A stretch of 64,000 nt of DNA from Trileptium ribeirensis. Taxonomy: Eukaryota > Nematoda > Enoplea > Enoplida > Thoracostomopsidae. Under the pieces are notes generated by a model, which saw only the letters and a program-made list of their open reading frames with translations, was not told the origin of the DNA and did not search any database. Made by a program: the position numbers and the translations under genes. The stretch covers positions 1 to 64,000 of the forward strand of contig JASANE010018365.1 in NCBI GenBank assembly GCA_030248225.1, written 5' to 3'. Positions 12,221 to 22,233 of this stretch are shown one piece after another; position 1 is the stretch's first letter; each line of letters begins with the position of its first letter.

Positions 12221-12867
12221 GTTTTATGTACATTTGAAACTGAAAAAGATTTGGTTTCTTCAACCTGGTTAATTAATACTTGAGTCCACTTTAGCTGCCT
12301 ATACCATATCATACGTAGATGCGTATAAAATCATGAACATAACCGTGCAAAAAGTCATAATAATGTTCATAATTCTTCATTGGTATTCGCTTTTTAACGC
12401 CAGTATGGGCTCCGTGATGTCCAAATGGAATTTGTTTAAGCGCACATTTCTTCACGTCGCACGTTTTCGGTGTTCATCAAATGACAAGATGAATCGAACA
12501 GCAACTGTTTGCAGTCTATCTGTGTGTTACACTATACAAGAAAAAACGCGATTGGTAATCGCGTTTTACTTGTACGCGATCAATGAATTGCGGTGCTGAA
12601 TTGCTAAATACTAACCACTAACGGCACCTACACGTTGTAATATCGCAAATCGTGTGCACATGCCTAAGAAAAATCATGATTTGCACGTCTTCATCGCTTT
12701 CGCGATCGTGATCTGACTTGACAAAAGAAAAACCCTTGTACGCACGTAAAGTGGACATAAGCATAATGATAAGAGAATAATACTAAAGTGTAAGGACCAA
12801 ATTTACGACCGTTTTCTGTATAAAACCAAACTCTGTGCAACAAAGAATAGTTCCATTCGAAAAATTT
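12221..12867. other. AT-rich DNA, no supported gene
   Basis: A plus-strand 88-codon frame (12,333-12,599) has no motif, no strong start context and ordinary composition. Nothing else was recognised. Confidence 0.4.
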
Positions 12868-13413
12868 TCTTATGTCATACCACAGTTGCGACGTTCACGT
12901 TATAATGTCCCCTCTGTTTGGAACTTTTGTCCCCCTGTACTCGCGACCCTACCGTATAGACAGTCAGGGTGACACCCATGCTGAAAATCAATTGCCAAGG
13001 GTGTACCACAAACCATAACTACTACATTCTTTCTTAACAGTGTCGTACACACCCTTAGCTACCAATTTGGCGCAAATTAACTATAACGGACACCGTCTGT
13101 AGCTAATGCGGTTTATTAGTGAACAGTCCTGTGTAGTTTTTTTTTAAATTTACCATATTTGTATCTAGCTTATATGAACATTGCTCAAGTAATTCCGAAC
13201 ACTGTTAATAAAACTGCCAGAGGACACCGTGTGCCTGACACTGTCGAGAAGTTCTAATACGCGTAACTAGCTACCTTTGAAAAAATTTATTAAAAACATG
13301 AGGGTGTCCAAGACACCCTGTTGTAAACAGTGTGCCTGACACTGTGTGGTGTACATAAGTTCCAAACGTTGGAGACATTATAACGTGAACGCCACATAAA
13401 CACAACCTTTTTT
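12868..13413. repeat. Imperfect fold-back element
   Basis: GTTCACGTTATAATGTC at about 12,895 is the inverse of GACATTATAACGTGAAC at about 13,375, and the homology extends outward and inward with gaps (GTTTGGAAC against GTTCCAAAC). The arms are about 60 bp around about 430 bp that also carry repeated GTGCCTGACACTGT palindromes (13,229 and 13,331). This suggests a small fold-back or terminal-inverted-repeat element; exact ends and target duplication were not resolved. Confidence 0.6.
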
Positions 13414-13479
13414 CGTGGCTGACCATGGTGTCAAATCGCTGCCCTATTAAAAACCTGGTACACGTACACTGCAAAAAGG

Positions 13480-13790
13480 TTGAGTCAAATTTTGATTATT
13501 GAGTCGGTCGGTTTTCAAACTTTGAGGGTAATTTTAAACGAAAAATTGCGATATTTCAAAATTTGAGAACAAAATTTGAGCTCAAACTTTTTCAAGTAAC
13601 GAATCTTGTCGGTGATTGGCTACAGGAATATCCTTGAAAAGTTTGAACAGTGTTCACACATTCAAATTTACCAAAAAAAAAAAAGATGCTTTCAAACTTT
13701 GATCAAATTTTGAGCGCAAATATTGATCAAAATTTGAGCAAAAAGTTTGGCCTTGAGTCAACCTTAACTCAAGCGTACTGGTAAAAAGGA
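13480..13790. repeat. Dispersed repeat also inside palindrome arms
   Basis: This segment, rich in TTTGAGCTCAAA-type motifs, contains GATTGGCTACAGGAATATCC and GTTTGAACAGTGTT. The reverse complement of that order occurs in the palindrome arms at about 4,690-4,770 and 9,110-9,180. GGTTGAGTCAA near 13,478 and TTGAGTCAACC near 13,755 form loose terminal inverted repeats, so a MITE is possible. Confidence 0.5.
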
Positions 13791-13859
13791 CCTACTCAAT
13801 GGCTATAATTTGACTCAAAATTTAAGCACTGTATCTTGGCTGAGTGAGCTACAGTCAAA

Positions 13860-14641
13860 AATAAAACTCGCCATTTATCGTGATAAACACCTTTTACAAA
13901 AAAAAACAATTGCAGTATTTGCTATAACGAGCTGAAGAAATTGTTATCAGAAAGTAAAGCACTATTAATGCTATCTTTCTTGCATAATGTCTCGTTGCCT
14001 AGCAATACAGATTCCATGTCTTTTTTGACACTCAAATACTAATTATATATTAATGCATGGATTGAGACATTAACATATATAATGTCTGTCGTTAACAATA
14101 TTATCTGGTTGTTAGGTTGTGTTTATTCAGTAACAGAATAACCAAGGCGTAACAACTGAAAAGTATATAAATTTATATGCGTCATCAGGACACTGCCTTG
14201 AATAATAGCCCAGCAATAAATAGCGGTTTTCTAATTTGCCTTTGACTAAAATGTTTACATCGATCCTCCATAGTTGATTCAAATATTACATATACTAGGA
14301 TTTCCTTTGTACATTTTATACTATATGCTATATACTGTACCATGGTTGAATTTCACAGGCACAGTATTCGCTGAAATAAAATTGGCCCATCCAACCTAGA
14401 ACCTAACCAGTTATATTATTGAAAATCATTTTAAATGTAGCTAGCCACAAAAATTTGCGATAAATCAAATAATTTTGGGTAGTTAAATTTAGCTCCGGTG
14501 AAAGCCCTGTTTTTTAGGCTGCTCTCGTAACCTTATAAACAAATTAACATTAACCTATCATGTGCATATGGTCAAAACATTCAGTTAATACTGAGCAAAA
14601 TCGCATACATAAACGATGAATCTTCTTCAAACACTTTAAGT
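13860..14641. other. AT-rich DNA, nothing assignable
   Basis: No coding signal, terminal repeats or tandem structure were seen beyond short A/T runs. Confidence 0.45.
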
Positions 14642-14791
14642 CAGGGGGCAGCAACGTGGGGGGTGGCGAGGGGCCCCACTCCGCCACACCACATTTCTGC
14701 AAAAAATCGGCAAAAATAAGATGTTTGCGTTATCGCGTCCCAATTTTCTTTTATGACGACCCACACATACGAATAGCGTGCTGAACCCCTG
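14642..14791. mobile_element. Candidate hAT-like MITE
   Basis: A 150-bp block starts CAGGGGGCAGCA and its other end, read in reverse, starts CAGGGGTTCAGCA, a terminal inverted repeat of hAT style. The flanks share CTTTA at the start of an 8-base window on each side (CTTTAAGT and CTTTACAC), so a target duplication would have to be degraded. A related right end, TGCTGAACCCCTATGGC, lies near 15,790. Confidence 0.4.
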
Positions 14792-16089
14792 CTTTACACT
14801 AACGCAGCAAGACCTAACAACCTGCTATCGGTTGAGTAGGAGACTATCATGAGGTTCTAGGTACAGCCACTGAGTTATAGCTCTAAGCAATTTCATATTT
14901 TTTCAAACGATATTACGTCCGGCCACAAAAGGTGACATGGGTCTGCGTAAATCTTTATACTGCATTAGCTGTGCGGCTAAACTGCCTAGTAGCTTTCATT
15001 GACAAAAAATCGAAGTCACAATATACTCGGACGTATTCTAAAATTTCCATTTATTTGTTCCTGTTGGGTTTACCCTAGGTTATAGTAAACATTAATTCGG
15101 CGAAAATTAGGTTTGACCCCAATATTTCTTGAACTCAAAAATAAAAACATCCACATATTTTTCCAAACTGTAGGCAAGGTAAATGTCACCTAGCAGTATT
15201 GAATAGATTGCGACAAGTACTGAATTTTGAAAATACGCACAAGTATGTTTAGGCTTAGGCAGAGGCACAGCAAGAGACTAGGCGAGGCGGACCTGGTCGC
15301 TTTTTTTGCACACTAAGGCCGCTGACTTTCAAACATTGGTTCAGGTTTAGCCATGTCACTTTTCCGAACATGAAATTCTGCGACTGGACTGCCACGAAGT
15401 TATGTATACATAATGCAGTCAAATTTACTGAATGACTATATATAGCAGCAGAATTAGACGCCAGGATAATATAATCAGTAGTGTTGCATTGTTCAATTTT
15501 TGTCGTTGGGTGATACGTTAGGTAATAGCAAACATTGATTCAACGGTTTGACCCTCTTTTTCCAGATCTCAAAGACAGACACATCCACTCCACCTGTTTT
15601 TATAGGGTTTACGCAATGTCAACCGTCACTTAGCAATCATGAACATATTGCGGCAAATACTAGTACAAACAATGTACACCTAGTTCTAAATTTTCTGCTA
15701 ACAATAGATGATCATGTTTCTTAGTTGCATCATACGTTCTCGCAGAGGGGAATGGTTCACCTCATGAGGAGTCAGACTGTCCTACACGCAATATGCTGAA
15801 CCCCTATGGCAGGTGCACATCCCCTCTCTCAAAATCTATATTTGATTTCTTTAGTTTGATACGAAAACGGGTTCCAATCTCTTTGGACCCTAATAAGGGG
15901 TGGAATGGGCTCATGTCGGGTCAATATGACGTCCGACAAAACACGTTATGGATTCTGTGTTGACAACTAGTGCATATATCTTATCCAAATTATGCTAATT
16001 TTGTAGTGCAAAAATGCTCTATAAAGCTGTATATTATGCTTTGCTACATCGATCTTTTAGAATACAGGGTCTGTGTCAAAAAAGGTTTT
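14792..16089. other. Repeat fragments and AT-rich DNA
   Basis: No gene was recognised. It includes a short TTAGGCTTAGGC stretch near 15,250 resembling family A, and a fragment near 15,790 resembling the end of the MITE at 14,642-14,791. Confidence 0.4.
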
Positions 16090-16099
16090 TTAAATTGAC

Positions 16100-16610
16100 T
16101 CATGAGGCCCAAAATACACGAAAAAGACAATATCTCCGCAGTCGCTCGAGCTACGTAGGATAATGTTTTTTCTAGAGCAATTCACCGGCAACACAACTGT
16201 ACACAGTGCGCTGCTATTGTCATTATTTACCCTGGAGCATTGGCTCAAAATGGTATTTTGAATGGGCCCATGGGAATCTAAATACACGAAAACGTCAATA
16301 TCTCCATAAGTGCATGATCTACTGTTGTTATTGGTTTCGCTTTGTAAAGCAATTCGTCCTGTATAAAGCTGCGCATAGTGTACAGTACGATTGGGTCATA
16401 ACATGGTTTTCAATGGGTCAATCAATCAATGTTCAATATGTACAATAACGATAACATATCCGCAACCATTTGAGCTATATGGGTGTTTATCATTTTGTAG
16501 AACAATTCACCCTCTACAAAGGTGCACATAATGTGCTGTTATTGTCATTATTTACCCTACAGGGCTGGACCAAAATTGTGTTTCAAAGGTACCATGAACC
16601 CAAAATACAC
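16100..16610 (+). repeat. Tandem array of about 165-bp units, left part
   Basis: Units start with a TAC(A)CGAAAA-like block at about 16,116, 16,283, 16,441 and 16,606 (spacings near 167, 158, 165). Each carries CAATATCTCC, a GAGCTA block, ATTTTGTAGA, CAATTCACC, and TGCTGTTATTGTCATTATTTACCC. The fourth unit is cut at 16,610 and resumes at 19,312. Confidence 0.8.
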
Positions 16611-16613
16611 TTA

Positions 16614-19311
16614 TCATTATGATAAGATGATAAGATGTGTGCGCGTGGTCCTAATTAAGTCACACGTTTAAACGAGCTTGCTACTATGTCACGCAATAGT
16701 CCAGCTCAACTATCAAAATTTTGAATAGCCTAGCTATGCCATGCATTTGTCAATGATAGTCGAGCCGGACTATGCTTTTGTCACGAGGCGTTAGGCTGAG
16801 CGCCTGTAAGTTACAAGCCAGAGGCCTTTCATTCCGCGAAGATAATTTTTCACTGACATGTTCAACTTCGCGGTAGACTGAACTCAACTTACTCAACTGA
16901 AGACAGCATGGTATCGCTTAGAAACAGACTTGATTACAATGCCGACATCATTCAGAGGAAACAGGTGCCCCTTTTTATGCATTGGTTTTTCTTAAATATG
17001 GTGACAAGTGGTGCCTTTGCAGCATAAATAGGATATTTACTTTATGATCGCCGAAACCTTGTATAAATTTTGTATATAAGGGATAAAAGTTGTATATTTT
17101 TCCAGGATTTGATCCGGTTTGGTAGCTTTGATGTAGCGTGGTGCATAAACGCAAACGTATCGAATCAAAATAATACATTCACCAAACTATTATCGACACT
17201 CTCAAAATAGAATGCTTTTGGGTGGGGGATTAGGGGAAAATTTCTATGCTTGGGCATACAGAAGAGAAGGATTACCCCTGAGCCTCAGCTGCTATCCCCC
17301 TTCCCTTGAGGGGCCGCCGATCTCCCTGGGAGGTAGCTTATCCACCCGAAGTGCCGTAACCCCCCCCCCCCCCCGCCACCCCGCTTGTGCGGACGGATGG
17401 TGCAGTATTGGCTAAAATTAAGAAAAAACCATCGTTGCGCCTGTATACCTCTTGGACTTCGGACTTCGCCCATGTGTGGTCAGCGCTCCAGTTAGTCTTA
17501 CCCACAGTCAAACCTTTAACATATTTATGAAGAATACCTAAGATTAGTACAACATACGCGGTGTGTAAATTTAATGATCCGAGAATATGGGTGAGGTGTA
17601 AATTTGGAGACCCAAGGACGTGGATCGTGTATACTTTAGTCATCCAACGTTCCAAGAACCAGTGGTTTGGATTTGCTGATACAAGAACATGGGTGAAGTG
17701 TAAATTTGGTGATCCAAGAACATTGGTGGGGTGTAAATTTGGTGATCCAACATGGGTGGGGTGTAAATTTGGAAATCCAAGAACGTTGGACCGGGTATAC
17801 TATATCTTCCAACGTTCCAAGAACCTGGGGTCTAGATTTGGTGATCCAAGAACATGGGTGGGGCAATCATGAATGTCGACCCAGCATTTGGGCTATAAAC
17901 ATGGAAGAGGGCGAAAACTGCCGCGACACACCGCAAGCGTTAACACGGCAATGTTGAAGAGTGTCAAAATTTTCAGCAGAGTCGAACGTCATTGACCCTA
18001 GGCTTCACACATCCAACTCTGTCATAATGAATTTTCGGTTTTGTTGAGTAGCATATGTTTATGAATTTACGTGTCGAGCAGCTGATGCATTTATCACAGC
18101 TGGAAAATCACGAAAGGTATCGTTTTTATACGTGCAATATTTATGCGTTGAGCACTCTCATAAAGCTACTGTATCGATGATTGTCATTTTTGTTAGGATA
18201 ATGCTAGATAGCGCTATTACATCATAACGGTGCATCCAGAGCATTTCGTTAGTGCATTTTGTACTGGGCGTAGAATCATCCTTATTTCCGACAATTCCTA
18301 TGTCATTTCTGACGATATTATTTATGTTGACCTGAATGCACGAAGCTTTAAATATCATTTTTCACCATTATAATCGCTGCACGGCTTATTTAGATACACA
18401 TGTATGCTTCACGGCTTCACGGGCCCGTAAAAATTCTCTGAGTCGATGGGTACGGACCTAATTGCGGCGAATTTCGCTGGTACACGCGCGCTCAAAATTC
18501 TTTGAACATGCACACCTCTGGGAAACAGAGTGAACGTGGCTTCATCTATATGTCGTCATTATTAGAATCCCCTGAAACAGGGGTGCTGCGTTTGGTGTTT
18601 ATACCACTTTAAGTTACCTCTGATCGCTTAGCGGCGTCCGACACACTTTTTCGTACAACACTTGATCGTCCGCGACAGTGGAGGATTAACGGCTTGGGCG
18701 TTCCTGACTTCTTCTAGAAGGCGCGCGTTTGGGGCATCAATCCACAATATGGGGCACCGAAAGCCGGGGGGAGGGGAGCAAATTGGGAAAGCGAAGATTC
18801 CGGGAAGAGGGGGCAAAATCAGTTTGCTAACAAAAAATGATAAAATTCAAAAAATGCCACAAAATTCACCCTGTCGATGAGCTTTACCACTGGAAAACAA
18901 AACGATACAATACAAAAAATAGCTAGAAATTAACTATGTATGTACAATAAATCAGTAGCAAACCAAGTTTTCAGAAAAATTTTCAGGCGCCGCGTGACAT
19001 CTGACACACAAGTCGCCTCGCACATAACAAAGAAGTCAATATATTCAGTTAACAGGCGGTTGCGACACTATTCAATAAAATTCGAAACAAGAACTGACGC
19101 TACTAAATAAATCATATTATATGTACAGTCACACTAGGCCCTTCGTTTGTCACATACAGTCCAGATGAACTCTAGGTTAGTCACAAATAGCTCAGCTAGG
19201 ATGTCGATTTGCACAACATTGTCGGGCTAGGCCATAGTTCACCTGAACTAGTCCAATTGAACCTGTGAAATAATTCGGACCACGCGCACGTATCTTATCG
19301 TAAATGATGAA
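16614..19311. mobile_element. 2.7-kb TIR element with TTA target duplication (PIF/Harbinger-like)
   Basis: The ends form inverted repeats: the left end runs TCATTATGATAAGATG...TGTGCGCGTGGTCC and the right end, reversed, runs TTCATCATTTACGATAAGA...GTGCGCGTGGTCC. TTA occurs on both sides (16,611-16,613 and 19,312-19,314), and the flanking tandem-array unit is continuous once the element is removed, which fixes the boundaries. A 3-bp TWA duplication is characteristic of PIF/Harbinger transposons; no transposase was found, so this is a non-autonomous copy. Sub-terminal GTCCAGCT..ACTAT and TTTGTCAC motifs are repeated near both ends, as in the 575-bp relative at 49,199-49,773. Inside are a C16-type run near 17,361, a 33-bp minisatellite and GC-rich pieces at 17,210-17,420 and 18,600-18,830 that may be older insertions. 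Confidence 0.75.
17560..17870 (+). repeat. 33-bp minisatellite inside the TIR element
   Basis: GTGTAAATTTGG recurs at about 17,596, 17,698, 17,731 and 17,761, interleaved with GATCCAAGAACATGGGTGGG, giving units near 33 bp (one of 30). Frames on both strands stay open because units are multiples of three; the minus-strand frame reads as 11-residue repeats around CSWITKFT. This explains the open frames there and no gene is claimed. Confidence 0.8.
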
Positions 19312-19508
19312 TTAAAATGAAATAGCTCCGCGACTTCTTTCGGCATATCGGTGTTTATCATTTTGTAGAGCACTTTAACCTCTAAGTAGTTGAACGTCGT
19401 GTCGTTAATCCCTAAAAACGCAATAAACGGGTACATTATCTAAGCGATTAAAGCAACATGGCTGATATTCGGCTCATGTTGTAGGTTGATGTTCAATACA
19501 GCTGTACA
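19312..19508 (+). repeat. Tandem array, continuation after insertion
   Basis: TTAAAATGAAATAGCTCCGCG followed by GGTGTTTATCATTTTGTAGA matches the body of the units at 16,441-16,520, continuing the unit interrupted at 16,610. The following hAT element begins at 19,509. Confidence 0.65.
19501..19508. repeat. 8-bp target duplication, left copy (GCTGTACA)
   Basis: GCTGTACA directly precedes the hAT terminal repeat and recurs at 21,010-21,017 directly after the other end. An exact 8-bp duplication is the hAT insertion signature. Confidence 0.92.
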
Positions 19509-19746
19509 CAAGGGCGTAGCCAGGGGGGGACATCCGGACATGTCCCCCCCTCGGAAATTGGAGATGCCGTATCTCCACAATTTTTGCAAAAAACATTTAC
19601 GCTGTATAACACTCATATAACCAGCAACGGCTGCACTTTCGGAAACTTATTATTGTGCAATGTCATTATTGTGCATTCTATTGTATCTTATAGTTAGAGA
19701 TAAATTATTCCAGATTCAATATACTTTAACACCTCTGATTAATACA

Positions 19747-20049
19747 ATGTCTAATCCACAAAAAACTCTAACGTCGTTTTTCGCCAAAAAAAAGATTGAT
19801 GCTCGCGATCCTGGAAATAATGGCAATAATGATGGAGACAATTCTAATAATGCGAAACAAAGCACTAGTTGCGACGTGAAGGACAGTTTCGATAATGGTG
19901 GCAGCACGTCAAATGAATCCGGGTTAGAAAATTTAATCTTAGTTTTTCAGATTTTATATCGGTTCAGTATACACTTATGGTCCATGAAAGGGAAACACCC
20001 GTTAAAAACTTCATTTTGCACGATGGCCACGATTAAGATTTTAAATTAA
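19747..20049 (+). pseudogene. hAT transposase N-terminal remnant
   Basis: The frame from the ATG at 19,747 begins MSNPQKTLTSFFAKKK, then a Gly/Asn/Asp-rich low-complexity linker, and drifts into non-coding sequence near 19,940. A short basic N-terminus with a TSFF..KK motif and a flexible linker is typical of hAT-type transposases and their domesticated relatives with TTF or MYM zinc fingers. The zinc finger itself is not visible before the frame degrades. It lies inside the element bounded by hAT terminal repeats, which supports the call. Confidence 0.55.
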
Positions 20050-20498
20050 TTAAACGATTAAAACCGTTGGGCCTTAGTGCTCGAAATTATTGCGATATTG
20101 TGCAATTTTTGTTACCGACGTAACTCGTAACTCATAGCTAGCCCCGGGAACGTATATACGCAACTTTTTACTTTTTCTTTTTTTAACTTTCTTGTTTTCT
20201 ATCTTTCCGAACAGAATGTACAGATCAGGATCTCGTCCATTGAGACGTTTTTGAATCGAAGTATGTATATGTAGTATGTGTATATGTATATGCTTTTCTA
20301 GTTTATATCCGTTTCTACTTTTTGTTACTGTATTTCTATGTTTCTGTAACTTGGTTTAGCTTGCCACGTAACTGTTCTGGCTCGAACATTATGACACGAA
20401 ACATACTCCTTGCGTGTTTTGTACAATGAGGCGACGTTTTTAAACACTAGTCTCTCTCATAGCTAAAAAGCTCAAGAGGGTTTTTCTTTAATTTCCAG

Positions 20499-20792
20499 AG
20501 CTGAAGATGAAGACGAAGCACCCCATGCCAAAAAACCACTCATATCACCGGCGCATCTATCACCCAATGATATTGGAAACGCTGTCGGTAACATCAACCT
20601 TACACCTGCTGGATGGTCAATCACCACAATGCAGGACACGGCGATATTCTTCTCTGATTCGAATAAACGGCTGCAGAATTTATCTGACTGTATTAGTGCA
20701 TATTGTCCACATTCGTCTCACACTCGGTTGAGAAAACATTGTGAAACACGGTGGTCCCGTTGGAAAAGTTTAAAAATTAAAAAAATAATTTA
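20499..20792 (+). pseudogene. hAT transposase middle-region remnant
   Basis: A plus-strand frame starting after an AG at about 20,498 reads through an acidic stretch (AEDEDEAPHAKK), a segment with FFSDSNKRLQNL, and ends with RKHCETRWSRW before a stop near 20,792. The C-E-T-R-W motif following a helical region is a recurrent feature of hAT transposases of the DUF4371 type. The preceding pyrimidine tract and AG (about 20,480-20,498) look like a splice acceptor, so the parent transposase gene probably had introns. The catalytic and dimerisation parts are absent. Confidence 0.65.
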
Positions 20793-21009
20793 AGATAATT
20801 CAGTTTACATATATAATGAGAAAAATCTTGCTATAATTTAAGATAATTCAGTTTACTTATGTAATGAGAAAAATCTTGCTATGTGATTAAATCATGCGTT
20901 GATAACAGCCCGCGTTTTAGCTTATAGCGTCTTCATGTAGCGTATTTATTTGTCTAAATTTTTGCAGTATTTTTGTCCCCCCCTTGAGAAAATCCTGGCT
21001 ACGCCGGTG

Positions 21010-21017
21010 GCTGTACA
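21010..21017. repeat. 8-bp target duplication, right copy (GCTGTACA)
   Basis: Exact match to 19,501-19,508, immediately outside the right hAT terminal repeat. Confidence 0.92.
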
Positions 21018-21799
21018 TGTCTCTCTAAATTATATATTCAACACTTGGAATTCACCACCTGGCAATAGGAAAAGCTACTAGTGATTGCAACAACGACTAC
21101 AGCTCACAAACGGATGGGGGATACTTCTGACATATATAGCTATTAACTGCCGATACACATTATCAAAAGTATTAAATTATTAAATGTCTCTTTTTTCTAC
21201 AATTAGCGGTTAATCAACTCCTAGTTTTACACCAAAATTAATTCGAATTTTGTTGTTGCCGTCTGTAATATGGTAACCGCTAAAAACAAATTTTATAAAA
21301 AAATTTCACAGTGCATGTGATATGAGTTGTTGCAGTCACATACCAATATGTATCCGATAGCCCTTTAACAACCTTACTCCAACTGTGGTCGGCTATGCTA
21401 TCATGGATGAAAATTTTTTCCGACCACAGCCTGAGTTTTAAAGGGGATAGAACGGCTTTTTCTTAAAAGTAGTGATGGTCGAGAAAAAGAAATTTGCACA
21501 AACACCCCCAAAAACCGCGTGATAGGAAAATGTTTTATCCGTGACACCTTGGCTCCCTAAGGTGCAGGGGTAACCCCTAGAACCAGCTGGGGTATGGTCA
21601 AAAATCATGACTGATCTTTTTTATATCGTGATTTCGAACAGTATCATATTGTTTTCAAAAAATCATCGTAAACTATTCGTAGGATTTGTACGTTTTAAAC
21701 GGTATGGCCGTTGGGTCGGCACGTATTGCCCGCATGATTGCTTATGCCATTTCGCCTGCGTCAGTTTGAAGTGTTGTTTGATACTTGACCATTAATGCA
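21018..21799. other. Non-coding DNA with an imperfect hairpin at 21,355-21,455
   Basis: No gene was recognised. CTGTGGTCGG and CCGACCACAG form a perfect 10-bp stem around about 34 bp, and the pairing extends outward through GCCCTTTAA / TTTAAAGGGG with gaps. This could be a short MITE or a structured transcript. Confidence 0.45.
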
Positions 21800-22233
21800 T
21801 ATCTCCAGATATCCAATTTGTCGTTTCCCAACATTTCTCCATTTTCTAAGTTTCCAATGTCCTAATAAATGCCTGTTTTCCATTTCCTAATAAATCCCTG
21901 TTTTCCGTGTTTCACGTTTCCTAAGACCTGAACCATGTATCTTTGAGGCGCCATACGTTATAGCGTTAGAAAAATGAACAACTTAGCGCGTTGGGTTCGG
22001 GGGGGGGGGGGGGCGGTAGCCCCCTGGCTTAGGCTAAAGCTAGTGCATGTCTCATACAAAGACCTTAGTTTAGGCTTAAGGCTAAGGCTTAGAATATCAA
22101 GAACGGCATGGCCTGCATTTTGTTTCCGCCCCTCAGTGTTATTTGGACACGCTTCCTAATCTGCATCCCATGTTTCTCGTTCCCCAACACCGCCATTTAT
22201 CCCAAGACTCTCGCTTTCCAATATTATATATAT
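21800..22233 (+). repeat. Degenerate pyrimidine-rich repeat with a family A copy
   Basis: Motifs such as GTTTCCCAACATTT, CATTTCCTAATAAA and CGTTTCCTAAG recur irregularly at 21,800-21,930 and 22,140-22,230. Family A (GTTAGAAAAATGAAC through GAACGGCATGGCC) occupies about 21,955-22,140 with a G14 run. The pyrimidine repeat is the same type as the tract at 25,590-26,070 on the other side of the LTR. Confidence 0.55.

Larger units (their letters stand above)
19509..21009 (+). mobile_element. hAT-superfamily element, internally deleted
   Basis: The 1,501-bp element starts CAAGGGCGTAGCCAGG and its reverse end starts CACCGGCGTAGCCAGG. It is flanked by the perfect 8-bp duplication GCTGTACA (19,501-19,508; 21,010-21,017). 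Two coding remnants on the plus strand, at about 19,750-19,950 and 20,500-20,790, look like the N-terminus and a middle part of a hAT-type transposase. Most of the catalytic region is missing, so the copy is non-autonomous. A 48-bp tandem duplication lies at about 20,785-20,880. G and C tracts adjoin both terminal repeats. Confidence 0.9.

Noticed and set aside
1621..12240. Target-site duplication flanking the giant palindrome
   Set aside because: The sequences outside 1,632 and 12,220 share no convincing direct repeat, so a transposon origin for the whole structure is not claimed.
17338..17957. Overlapping frames of about 100 codons on both strands
   Set aside because: They lie on the 33-bp minisatellite and a C-run; the encoded repeats have no protein-family resemblance.
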